This document shows positions 54,311 to 62,277 of a DNA stretch of 64,000 bases, piece by piece; positions within the stretch are counted from its first letter, which is position 1, and every line of letters begins with the position of its first letter. The notes under the pieces were generated by a model. It was given only the letters and a program-made list of their open reading frames with translations, was not told where the DNA came from and did not search any database. The stretch is from Streptomyces sp. NBC_01296 (lineage in GTDB: Bacteria > Actinomycetota > Actinomycetes > Streptomycetales > Streptomycetaceae): positions 5,394,001 to 5,458,000 of the forward strand of contig NZ_CP130720.1 of assembly GCF_035984415.1 (NCBI RefSeq), given 5' to 3'. The position numbers were made by a program, and so were the translations under genes.

Positions 54311-55300
54311 ATGATCACACCGAAGCCGCTGCTGCGCAGGCAACTCAACCTGGCCACCCGCCACCAGCTCGCCGCGTCCGGGATCCCGGACGGCACGATC
54401 ACCTCCCGCACCCGCCCGGGCGGGCCCTGGCAACGCTTACTGCCGCGGGTCTACTTGCTCCAGACCGGGCCCCCGGACCACCGCCAACGCGCCCTCGCCG
54501 CCGTCCTGTACGCCGCCGAGCCCGCCGCGGACCCGCTGTCCGGCGAGACGGCCGTCCTCACCGGCGCCGCCGCCCTGGCCCTCCTCGGCATCCGCGACGT
54601 CCCGCACACACCGGCCGACGTCCTGGTCCGCGCCCCGCGCCGGCTCACCGGCATCCCGGAGGTCCGCCCGCTGGCCACCGCGCGCTGGCCGCGCACCATC
54701 GCGGTGTCCGGCGTCCCGAGCACCCGCCCGGTGCGGGCGGCGGCCGACTTCGCCTCCCGGGCCGGGGATCCGGCGCGCATCCGCTCGACCCTGGCCCATG
54801 TCGTCCAGGCCGGCTGGTGCCACCCGCAGGACCTGCACGCCGAGCTCCGCGCGGCCCGCCTCCTCACCCGCCCGGCGATCCGCGCCGCCGCGTCGGAACT
54901 CGTCGCCGGGGTCCGCTCGATCGCCGAGGCCCTGGCCCGGGACACCCTCACGGCTACGGACCTCCCGACCCCGCTGTGGAACGCCCGCCTGTACACCCCG
55001 GACGGCACCTTCCTGGCCAGCCCGGACGCGTACTGGCCCGACGAGGGCGTAGCCCTGGAGATCGACTCGGCGGAGTACCACTACACCCGCGACGCCTGGC
55101 ACGCCACCCTCCTGCGCCGCCTGTGCCTGGAGTCCCACGGCATCCTGGTGATCAGCGCAACCCCGTCGATGATCCGCGACACCCCCACCGAGGTCATCGC
55201 AGCCCTCCGCACCCTCCTCACCCTGGCCACCACCCGCCCCACCCCACCCACAGCCCAAGCCCGCGGCCACCAACAGCTGGCCTTTCCCCTCGGGTGGTGA
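54311..55300 (+). CDS. AbiEi-like winged helix / DUF559-type nuclease-fold protein
   Basis: 329 residues from ATG 54311. The N-terminus (TRHQLAASGIPDGTITSRTR, then LLPRVYLL) looks like the AbiEi antitoxin-type winged helix. The C-terminus (VALEIDSAEYHYTRDAWHA, then LCLESHGILVISATPSMIRD) has the Glu-x-Asp...core of Vsr/DUF559-type PD-(D/E)XK folds, though the catalytic set is incomplete to the eye. Such proteins are frequent in actinobacteria. It ends 31 nt before the Vsr gene, so the two may be co-transcribed, but it may also be ordinary chromosomal background. Confidence 0.65.
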   Translation: MITPKPLLRRQLNLATRHQLAASGIPDGTITSRTRPGGPWQRLLPRVYLLQTGPPDHRQRALAAVLYAAEPAADPLSGETAVLTGAAALALLGIRDVPHTPADVLVRAPRRLTGIPEVRPLATARWPRTIAVSGVPSTRPVRAAADFASRAGDPARIRSTLAHVVQAGWCHPQDLHAELRAARLLTRPAIRAAASELVAGVRSIAEALARDTLTATDLPTPLWNARLYTPDGTFLASPDAYWPDEGVALEIDSAEYHYTRDAWHATLLRRLCLESHGILVISATPSMIRDTPTEVIAALRTLLTLATTRPTPPTAQARGHQQLAFPLGW

Positions 55301-55331
55301 TCAAGCGGTTCGGGGCGGCGACAATGGATGT

Positions 55332-55790
55332 GTGGAGACACTCGAGACGACGGCCGTGGTGCGTCGGCGCATGAGCCGCCAGAAGAGCCGCAACACCGGG
55401 GTCGAGGTTGCCCTGCGCAAGCTGTTGCATGGCTCCGGGCTGCGTTACAGGATTCACCGGCGCCCCGTGAAGGGCGTTCGCCGGGAGGCGGACATCGTGT
55501 TCGGGCCCGCGCGTGTGGCGGTCTTCGTCGACGGTTGCTTTTGGCACGGCTGCCCGGAGCATGCGACCTGGCCTCGGAACAACGCAGACTTCTGGCGGAA
55601 GAAGATCGAAGGCAACCGGAGCCGGGACCTCGACACGGACGCCCGCCTTTCCGATGCCGGCTGGCTTTCCGTGCGGATCTGGGAGCACGACGACCCGGCC
55701 GAGGCGGCGGAGCGGGTCATCGCCACGGTTGCGGAACGTCGTGAGGCGCTCGGTGCCCCTGTGAGAAATGGCCGCAGCGAAGTTATTTGA
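55332..55790 (+). CDS. vsr: Very-short-patch-repair (Vsr) endonuclease
   Basis: 152 residues from GTG 55332; a GACAAT -10-like box lies 8 nt upstream. Vsr features: RRRMSRQKSRNTGVEVALRK (the usual SRNMSxIxxKDTKPE region), catalytic Asp54 in READIVF, and the aromatic VFVDGCFWHGCPEH (metal/intercalating region). It ends with WRKKIEGNRSRDLDTDARLS and the typical WLSVRIWEHD. Vsr nicks at T:G mismatches left by deamination of 5-methylcytosine, so it should serve the cytosine methyltransferase encoded at 59.9-61.2 kb. A restriction role is the alternative in this island. Confidence 0.92.
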   Translation: METLETTAVVRRRMSRQKSRNTGVEVALRKLLHGSGLRYRIHRRPVKGVRREADIVFGPARVAVFVDGCFWHGCPEHATWPRNNADFWRKKIEGNRSRDLDTDARLSDAGWLSVRIWEHDDPAEAAERVIATVAERREALGAPVRNGRSEVI

Positions 55791-55823
55791 CAGAGAGAGA
55801 ATGTCAAATACCGCTGTTAGGCT
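55785..55823 (+). promoter_or_regulatory. Perfect 8-bp palindrome and -10 box upstream of the HTH-ATPase gene
   Basis: ATTTGACA (55785-55792) and TGTCAAAT (55802-55809) form a perfect inverted repeat with a 9-bp spacer (GAGAGAGAA). A -10-like TAGGCT lies at 55818-55823, so the palindrome covers the -35 region of the promoter for the ATPase operon. The first encoded protein begins with an HTH, so it may bind here itself. Confidence 0.65.
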
Positions 55824-55875
55824 GCGCATTGCCGATCGTCTTGCATGGCGGTGACGGGGGAGGGGATCCGTTCGA

Positions 55876-57957
55876 GTGGGCGGTGAGGAGTTCGGGCCTT
55901 GGCTGGCACGTCAGTTGAGTCGGATGGACATATCCCAGGACGAACTGGCCGACCGTGTGGGCCTCACGCGCGCGGCGGTTTCTGCTTGGGTGAACGGCCG
56001 TTCGGAACCCAGGGATGACACGAAACGGCTCCTCGCCGAGGTATTCGGAACGGATGCGGCATCCTTGGAGGCTCGCGTGAGTGACGTCGTCACCACTTTG
56101 CCCCTGCGTTGGCACCACCGACGGGCGCATGCCGACGGCGGCCGCGAGTACGGAAACGCCGCCGCATTCGCCTTCGACGCAGACATGGCGGTCCTCACCC
56201 GCGAGGCCACCCAGAACTCGCTCGACGAACGACTGGACACAGGGGCTCCGGTCCGGGTCGCGTACACGCTCCACGAGCTCACCGGCAGCCGCCTGAAGAA
56301 ATTCCTCGACGCGCTGCACTGGGACGAGCTCCTCCCGCACTACGAGCAGGCTGCGGGCGCGCCGCAGAAGGTGTCCCGCAGCCTCCGCGCGGCGCTGGAC
56401 GACCTAGCGACCGGGGATTCCCTCCTCCTGCTTCGGGTGGACGACTGCAACGCGACCGGCCTCACCGGCCCGGAGTACGCGGACGGCCGCTTCGCGGCAG
56501 TCGTCCGTCGACAGCTGGACAGCCACAAGACATCCGGCAGTCGGGCGGGCGGCTCGTACGGCCTGGGCAAGGCCACCCTGTGGGCGACCAGCCGTTTCGG
56601 TCTCGTTCTGGTCAACTCCACTCTGTCCGAGGCTCACGAGGGTCGGACCGAGCGACGGGTGATCGGTCGACTCGACCTTCCGTGGCACGAGGTCGACGGT
56701 GCCGCCTATGCCGGGCCCGCCTGGTTCGGCGAGCCCGACACCGCCCCGGATCACAGAAACGTGGCCCGTTCGTGGTGGGCCGCCGAAGACACCGTGCGGG
56801 ACCTGCATCTCGAACGCAGCGGCGCCGCCCCAGGCACGTCGTTCCTCATCGTCGGCGCCCATGACGCGTCGGGGGATGCCGAGGATCTTCGCGATATCCA
56901 CGACAAAATCGTCAGGTCCCTGGCGGACGGGTTCTGGGCCGCCATGGTCGGCGGCCGGCGCGCCGGTCCGTTGCTGGAGGCGACCGTGCGGACCCTGAGG
57001 GACGGCCAAGTGGTTGTTCCCGAGGAGCGGGTCGATCCCTTCGCGAGGCACCCCGCCCTGTGTCGGGCGCTCCGGGCGTACCTCGACGAGGAGACGGTCG
57101 ACGCTCTCACCTCCGAGGAACAGGTGGCCGCGGTCGAGGTCCCGATCGTGGTGTCGCCGCGCAAGGGGCAGGTTGGGGAGAAGGGGATCCGGCATGCTGC
57201 GGTGCTGCTGCTGACGCCCGCTGCCGACGGGGACGAGAAGCACAGCCGGGTCGTGTGCATGCGGGGCAACCGCATGACGATCACCGAGCACCGCCCGCGT
57301 GAGCTGCCTCCGGGCTCCATTCCCTTCCAAGCGGTACTCCTCGCCGGATACGCGACCGAGCGGGACGGACAGGACGTTGCTCTCGCCGAGGCGTTCCTCC
57401 GGGCGTCGGAACCGCCGGAACACGATCGATGGGATCGAACCGAAGAGCTCACCTCGCTGTACGTGCGGGGGGCGCTCACGCGGCTGAAGGAGTTTCGGGC
57501 CGAGATCGACAAGGCCGCACGAGGCCTGGTTCAGCGGGAGACGGCTCCGCGTGCGGAGGGCCCGGCGGGTTTGCGGGAACTGCTGCGCCTGGACTACAGC
57601 GGACCCACGCAGCGCCGTTCCGCGCCTTTCCCGATCGTGGACCGGCTCAACGCCACGCTGGAGCCGTCCGGAGCGTGGAGCGTGGCCGTGACGGTGAAGC
57701 TTCCCCATGCCGACGACCCTTGGCTGCTGACGCCGGTCGCGAAGTTCGACGTGCGCTCGGGTGGGAGGCCGGTGGTCGACTGGGCGAGCTTGGCCGCCAC
57801 GGACAACTGCCGCCTCGAGCGCGGCAATCTCGCTGTCGATGCCGGAGTGCGGCGGGCGGTGTTCCACGGTGTCACCGACCCGGCCACACACCCTGTGCGC
57901 GGGGCTTTGGCCCGTCTCGTCATCGAGGTCCAGAAGGCTCGTGGAGGTGTCGCGTGA
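55876..57957 (+). CDS. HTH-fused GHKL ATPase of the MORC/MutL-like (paraMORC) class
   Basis: 693 residues from GTG 55876. Residues ~7-58 are an XRE-type helix-turn-helix (ISQDELADRVGLTRAAVSAW). The GHKL ATPase follows: N-box Glu110-x3-Asn114-x2-Asp117 (REATQNSLDER), the ATP-lid Asp in RVDDCNATGLTG (~188-198) and the Gly-rich AGGSYGLGKATLW (224-236). The C-terminal half is S5-like plus beta-rich (~590-690). Such ATPases were described by Iyer and colleagues in restriction-modification loci with Z1 helicases and Vsr-type nucleases, and are thought to remodel DNA like MutL or MORC. The fused HTH suggests self-regulation or DNA targeting. It overlaps the next gene by 4 nt. Confidence 0.88.
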   Translation: MGGEEFGPWLARQLSRMDISQDELADRVGLTRAAVSAWVNGRSEPRDDTKRLLAEVFGTDAASLEARVSDVVTTLPLRWHHRRAHADGGREYGNAAAFAFDADMAVLTREATQNSLDERLDTGAPVRVAYTLHELTGSRLKKFLDALHWDELLPHYEQAAGAPQKVSRSLRAALDDLATGDSLLLLRVDDCNATGLTGPEYADGRFAAVVRRQLDSHKTSGSRAGGSYGLGKATLWATSRFGLVLVNSTLSEAHEGRTERRVIGRLDLPWHEVDGAAYAGPAWFGEPDTAPDHRNVARSWWAAEDTVRDLHLERSGAAPGTSFLIVGAHDASGDAEDLRDIHDKIVRSLADGFWAAMVGGRRAGPLLEATVRTLRDGQVVVPEERVDPFARHPALCRALRAYLDEETVDALTSEEQVAAVEVPIVVSPRKGQVGEKGIRHAAVLLLTPAADGDEKHSRVVCMRGNRMTITEHRPRELPPGSIPFQAVLLAGYATERDGQDVALAEAFLRASEPPEHDRWDRTEELTSLYVRGALTRLKEFRAEIDKAARGLVQRETAPRAEGPAGLRELLRLDYSGPTQRRSAPFPIVDRLNATLEPSGAWSVAVTVKLPHADDPWLLTPVAKFDVRSGGRPVVDWASLAATDNCRLERGNLAVDAGVRRAVFHGVTDPATHPVRGALARLVIEVQKARGGVA

Positions 57958-58937
57958 CCGTTGCCTTCCCCTACACCGTGCTCTTCGGCGACGTCACCGT
58001 CAGAGTCCTGTCCGTGAGGGTCGACGGCGATGAGCTCCCTTACACGATGATCTCCGCGTCGGACAGGACCGTCGCCCTGCACAGGGCAGGGCGCGAGTCC
58101 TGGGAACGGGCCCGGCTCCGGGTCGCAGTCGACTTTCCGCAGGGCGAGTTGGCCGAGGGTCCCTGGTCGGATGTCGTTTTCCTCGCGGTCCTGTCCGAGA
58201 AGTCCACCAATGCCCGGACGACCGCCGTACTGAGGCGGACGGACGACGGGACCGTCGAGGGCACCGTCGAACTGGCCCGGGCGCGGCACCACGACCGGGT
58301 CACGCTGGCCGTATCCGTGGTCGCGACCGTCGGCGACGTTCCGGGACGTCTGATCGGCTCCGCCAAGGACTCCTGGTACGTCGATCTTCGGGCGTCGGCG
58401 CCGGAGCGGCGTCAGGAGATCGAGATCGTCGAGGCCGACTTCCGTGAGGGTGCCCACGAGTGGCTGCGCGCCTACCAGGACTCGGCCTGGGTCGTCGATA
58501 CGACCGGTGACATGCCCACGATCTACCTGAACACCGGTTCCGTGGAGGGGTTGATGGCGCTCCTCCACAGCCGTGGGGGGATGCCGTCTGAGCGCGCACT
58601 CCGGGACATGACCCACAGCATGATTGCCCAGGACGCCTGGATCGCCATGTTCCACAGCGCGGCGGGCGATCTGGATACGGACGAGGACGGGACGCCGATC
58701 ATGCCGAGCGGCTGGCGGGAGGCCGTTCTGCGGTCCATGCTGCCGGACGTGCTGCCGGGGCAGCAGCCCACCGACGCCCTGCACGAAATTCTGCAGCGCC
58801 GGGAGAAGGGCTACGGCTGGGCGGAGCTTCAGACAAGCGTGCAATTCGCGGCGGGTCGGCGCAGCCGAAACAGCCGGCATCTGACGACCGCGGTCCGCTC
58901 GTTGGGCGCCGCAGGCGAGGCAGGAGAGCCCCGGTGA
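57954..58937 (+). CDS. Uncharacterised beta-rich protein coupled to the GHKL ATPase
   Basis: 327 residues from GTG 57954, overlapping the ATPase stop (GTGA) and the next start (GTGA). The N-terminal ~150 residues alternate strands (FPYTVLFGDVTVRVLSVRVD, TVALHRAGRESWERARLRVA). The C-terminal ~180 are helical: a basic-acidic EIVEADFREGAHEWLRAYQD, then LLHSRGGMPSERALRDMTHS and a basic tail. No PD-(D/E)XK, HNH or ATP motif could be found. It should be a subunit or nuclease partner of the ATPase. It does not match any family I can name. Confidence 0.75.
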   Translation: MTVAFPYTVLFGDVTVRVLSVRVDGDELPYTMISASDRTVALHRAGRESWERARLRVAVDFPQGELAEGPWSDVVFLAVLSEKSTNARTTAVLRRTDDGTVEGTVELARARHHDRVTLAVSVVATVGDVPGRLIGSAKDSWYVDLRASAPERRQEIEIVEADFREGAHEWLRAYQDSAWVVDTTGDMPTIYLNTGSVEGLMALLHSRGGMPSERALRDMTHSMIAQDAWIAMFHSAAGDLDTDEDGTPIMPSGWREAVLRSMLPDVLPGQQPTDALHEILQRREKGYGWAELQTSVQFAAGRRSRNSRHLTTAVRSLGAAGEAGEPR

Positions 58938-59878
58938 GCCGGAGGAACCACGATATTCCGCCGACTCTCGGGTTGCTTCCCGACATGGCGGCTGCCCGGC
59001 ACCTGTCCCTGGTGGTGCAGACCGGGGAACAGAGACCTCCGCAGGTCGCGCTCCGCCGGGCATCGGAGGTGCTCGGAAGCGCCCGACGGTGGCAGGCAGA
59101 GCCCGTGCGAGAGCTGGTCGACAAGGCCATGGAGCGTTTCGACGTGCGGCGAACAGAGGCCGACGGCTGGCTGGCCCCGCGCCTGCACGCGACTTTGCGC
59201 ATGACGCGCGCGGAGGCCGCCGACAGCCGCCTGTGGAACTTCCTCGCGATGGTCGTGGCCCCCGACTACGTGGTCTGGCGCCATCGGGGTGCAGACTCGG
59301 AAGAAGATCGGGGAACAGTGCCGGCGGCTCGCTTCCGAGGAGCGCACTACACGCAGGCGTTCTCGCGTCTGTGGTGGGCGGCGGAGCTGTTCCGCAACGG
59401 TTCCGACTACGGCCCGGTGGAGGGCGTGTGCCGGGTTCAGGACTTCCTCCAGACCACGATGCGCATGGACGTGGTCGACCACAGGCCGACGGCCCAGGCG
59501 ATGGTGAGGGTCATAGAAGGCCGCCTTGCGAAGGGCGCCGCGCGCCCCGGGGATCAGGTCAACGCCCTTTCCGCAGCCGTCAATGCGGCGGGGAGCACCC
59601 TGGTGTACGACGTGTTGGCGCCTGACGAGGCACCGGACACGGATGCCCTGCGGGACTGGATCGACGACTCGGAGGACGCTCCACCGGTGCCCTGGGACAC
59701 CCTGCCCGACGGCCCGGACGACGGACGGGTGCTGAGCCGCTCGATCGACGATCTGATCCCGATTTTCGAGCGGCTCCTCGACGAGGCGCCGCTGCGCGAC
59801 CGGTCGAGGCGGCGGAGTGTCCCGGCGGCGCGCCTTCCCGAAGGAGTGTCGCTGGTGAAGGCGACCGACGGACACTGA
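58934..59878 (+). CDS. DUF6339-like protein of the defence island
   Basis: 314 residues from GTG 58934 (GTGA overlap). Helical; the box LWNFLAMVVAPDYVVWR with ARFRGAHYTQAFSRLWWAAE is the pattern of the DUF6339 family as I remember it, found in actinobacterial defence loci. The central VCRVQDFLQTTMRMDVVDHR continues it. The function is unknown. It ends 18 nt from the convergent methyltransferase stop. Confidence 0.7.
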   Translation: MSRRNHDIPPTLGLLPDMAAARHLSLVVQTGEQRPPQVALRRASEVLGSARRWQAEPVRELVDKAMERFDVRRTEADGWLAPRLHATLRMTRAEAADSRLWNFLAMVVAPDYVVWRHRGADSEEDRGTVPAARFRGAHYTQAFSRLWWAAELFRNGSDYGPVEGVCRVQDFLQTTMRMDVVDHRPTAQAMVRVIEGRLAKGAARPGDQVNALSAAVNAAGSTLVYDVLAPDEAPDTDALRDWIDDSEDAPPVPWDTLPDGPDDGRVLSRSIDDLIPIFERLLDEAPLRDRSRRRSVPAARLPEGVSLVKATDGH

Positions 59879-59896
59879 CTGCCGGGACCCGGAAGA

Positions 59897-61186
59897 TCAG
59901 TCCTGGTCCGCGAGGAATCGGTGGATGGACTCGGCCAGTGCCCGGCCGAGTCCGACGGGCACGGCGTTGCCGATCTGCCGCGCGATGTCCGTCTTCGTCC
60001 CGAACCACTTGAACCTCTCGGGGAAGCCCTGAATCAGCGCCGCCTCGTAGTGCGTGATGGGACGGGGTTCCCGGGGGTGCAAATAGCGCCCCTTCTCCGG
60101 CTTGTAGAACTCGGTGCGAATGGTGACCGAGGGTGAGTTCACTCGAAGACGTCCCATCACATCGCCCGAACCGGAATTGTGATTGTCCCAGCTTTCCGTG
60201 GAAAGATAGTGCTCCTGGCTCTTCAGGCGTCGATATCCGGGATCGGTGGAGAGTACGATTTCGTTCTTTCCGTTGAGTCGGTAGTGGATTCCTCGGAGAT
60301 TCTTTCGATTCCCACCCGGAGGGATCGCCGCGTACCGGGCCCTGGAGAGTTCGACCGGGTTGCGTCCGAAATGGAGATCGGTCGTGAGGTAGTGGCCCGG
60401 TACGCCGTGCGAGAGCGGGGCCTCCCCCTCGCGAGGTTCGCGGAGACCGGTCTCGACCTGAAGCTTTTCGGACCTCTGGAAGATCCCCTTCACCGAAACC
60501 CACCGGGGCTTGCGAGATCCGTCGCCGTCGGGCCGGAAGAGCGCAGCCTGCGCGTCGGCGGCGGCCTCGGACTCGTATCCGTTCTTGTCGTGGGTCGTCT
60601 CGGGGTGGTGGAGCGGCGTCTTGAAGTCCTTGTGCGTGCAGATGACTATGACCCGCTTGCGGGCCTGCGGAACACCGTAATCGGCGGCATTCAGCAGGGC
60701 CGGGATCACGGTGTAGTCGTGCAACGGGTGTCCGGGGGTGTTCGACGCGGCACACAGATCCCGGTACTGGGCGGATTTCAGGAACCGGTCGACGTTCTCG
60801 ATGACGAACAGCTTGGGGTGGACCTTGGAAACGACACGGACGTACTCCTGCCAGAGATCGTTGCGCGGATCGTCGGGATCCTCCTTGCCGAGACCGGAGA
60901 AGCCCTGGCAGGGCGGACCGCCCATGATCACGTCGACCTGCCCCTTGAAGGGCGTGGGATCGAACCGCGCGATGTCGCCGGGGTAGACGTGGGCCCCGCC
61001 GAAGTTGGCCGCGTAGGTCGATGCGGCGGCCGCATCGAACTCGACGGCCGCGACGGAGGTGAACGGATTCTCTCCCACTTCCGGCGCATACGCTCCAAAA
61101 CCGGCAGAAAATCCGCCAGCCCCGGCGAACAGATCCATCACCTTGATCTGTCCGGATTGTGATGTGGGGGGCTGCGTGCTGGTCAT
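59897..61186 (-). CDS. DNA (cytosine-5) methyltransferase, catalytically intact
   Basis: 429 residues from ATG 61186 (a TTG lies 9 nt further upstream). All key m5C motifs are present: I (MDLFAGAGGFSAGF), IV with catalytic Cys93 (GGPPCQGFSGLG), VI (ENVDRF), VIII (PQARKRV) and X (QIGNAVPVGLGRAL). A ~100-residue variable region between VIII and IX should recognise DNA. It is the last gene of the leftward block, 65 nt after the inactive homologue. Its product gives host protection, and its deaminated sites are what the Vsr nuclease repairs. Confidence 0.95.
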   Translation of the reverse strand: MTSTQPPTSQSGQIKVMDLFAGAGGFSAGFGAYAPEVGENPFTSVAAVEFDAAAASTYAANFGGAHVYPGDIARFDPTPFKGQVDVIMGGPPCQGFSGLGKEDPDDPRNDLWQEYVRVVSKVHPKLFVIENVDRFLKSAQYRDLCAASNTPGHPLHDYTVIPALLNAADYGVPQARKRVIVICTHKDFKTPLHHPETTHDKNGYESEAAADAQAALFRPDGDGSRKPRWVSVKGIFQRSEKLQVETGLREPREGEAPLSHGVPGHYLTTDLHFGRNPVELSRARYAAIPPGGNRKNLRGIHYRLNGKNEIVLSTDPGYRRLKSQEHYLSTESWDNHNSGSGDVMGRLRVNSPSVTIRTEFYKPEKGRYLHPREPRPITHYEAALIQGFPERFKWFGTKTDIARQIGNAVPVGLGRALAESIHRFLADQD

Positions 61187-61251
61187 GAGGGCCAAGTGTA
61201 GTCACCGCCAACGGCTGTGATCGTGGGCTCGTCGGAGCTCGGGACGAACAC

Positions 61252-62238
61252 TCAGGCGCGGAGTGCCGCGGCGATCGCCGCTCCCAGGGCGTGCCCGACA
61301 GGCGGAGGTGACGCGTGTCCGATTTGGCGATACCGGGCCGTCTTGCGTCCGGCGAACGTCCAGTCCGCGGGGAACGACTGCAAAATGGCCGCCTGTTCCA
61401 CGGTGAGCGCCGGCATGCCCTTTCGTCCCAGGGCGGGGTCCCACACGAAGGACGCGTCCGGCACGGCGTCGGCCACGGTGCCGCCGTCGATGCCCATGCG
61501 GGCCCATGCCGCCTTCGTTCCCTTCGGGCCGAGGTCGCCACCACCGCGGTTCCACGACCCTCCGACGAGGGTGCGGGCCGGCTCGTTCGCCTGTCGGGCC
61601 CATCGATCGGCCTCCGGCCAGCCGCGGGCCTGCATCGAGGAGCCAAGCGCCTCTCCGACCGTTCGATGGTGCTCCACGGTCGGCGCAGGTTCCAGGAACG
61701 CGTCCAGTGCATCGCCCTTGAACGCGACCATGATTCCCTGGAGGCGAACCTGAGGCACCCCGAAATCGGCGGCGTTGAGCACGAACCACCGGTGCCGGTA
61801 CCCGAGGTGGTCCAGCTCCTCGGCAATGTGATCGCGAAGGGGCTGGTACTCCGGCCTGGTCACCAGGTGCGGAACGTTCTCGAGGAGCACCGCTCGCGGC
61901 TGTACGCCGTGCAGCAGCAGCATGGTCGCCTCGAGCAGTCTGGTCTCGGCGTCACTGTCCCTCCGGTTGACGGAGGCCGTCGCCTTGACCCGGGGGAGCC
62001 CGGCAGACAACAGGTCGACGTCATACGTCTGGGTGTGCTCGCACGGATCGAAGGACAGCAGATCCGTCTCGTGCACGTCCCACTGCGGCCGGTTCAGCCG
62101 CAGTGTCTCGCACGCGACGTCCCGGTTGTCGAGAACGATCACCGGATCGAATCCGGCTCGCTCCAGCCCGAGTGTCAGGCCCCCCGCCCCGGAGCACACG
62201 TCCAGGGAGCGCAAGCGTTCCCCTCCCGACTCGTTCAT
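61252..62238 (-). CDS. DNA cytosine methyltransferase homologue lacking the catalytic cysteine
   Basis: 328 residues. Motif I (LDVCSGAGGLTLGLERAGF) and motif VI (LLENVPHL) are good. Motif IV reads SAGLPRVKATAS where active enzymes have GGxPCxxFS: Cys is replaced by Arg83. Motif VIII is PQVRLQG instead of QxRxR and motif X is QIGHASPPPVGHAL with Asn to His. The frame is intact and codons normal, so it is a maintained pseudo-enzyme, not a decaying gene. SAM binding is probably kept. A regulatory or DNA-targeting partner for the active enzyme downstream is the likely role. Confidence 0.9.
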   Translation of the reverse strand: MNESGGERLRSLDVCSGAGGLTLGLERAGFDPVIVLDNRDVACETLRLNRPQWDVHETDLLSFDPCEHTQTYDVDLLSAGLPRVKATASVNRRDSDAETRLLEATMLLLHGVQPRAVLLENVPHLVTRPEYQPLRDHIAEELDHLGYRHRWFVLNAADFGVPQVRLQGIMVAFKGDALDAFLEPAPTVEHHRTVGEALGSSMQARGWPEADRWARQANEPARTLVGGSWNRGGGDLGPKGTKAAWARMGIDGGTVADAVPDASFVWDPALGRKGMPALTVEQAAILQSFPADWTFAGRKTARYRQIGHASPPPVGHALGAAIAAALRA

Positions 62239-62277
62239 CCCGCCCCCGGTGATCTCCGCCGAACCCCCACGTGGAGA

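Noticed and set aside
55787-55823. TTGACA as the -35 of the TAGGCT -10 before the ATPase gene
   Set aside because: The spacer would be 25 bp. TTGACA is better read as half of the palindromic operator.
61252-62238. Frameshift or sequencing error as the cause of the missing catalytic Cys
   Set aside because: The frame is continuous, flanking residues align without shift, and motifs VIII and X are changed as well, so a single error does not explain it.
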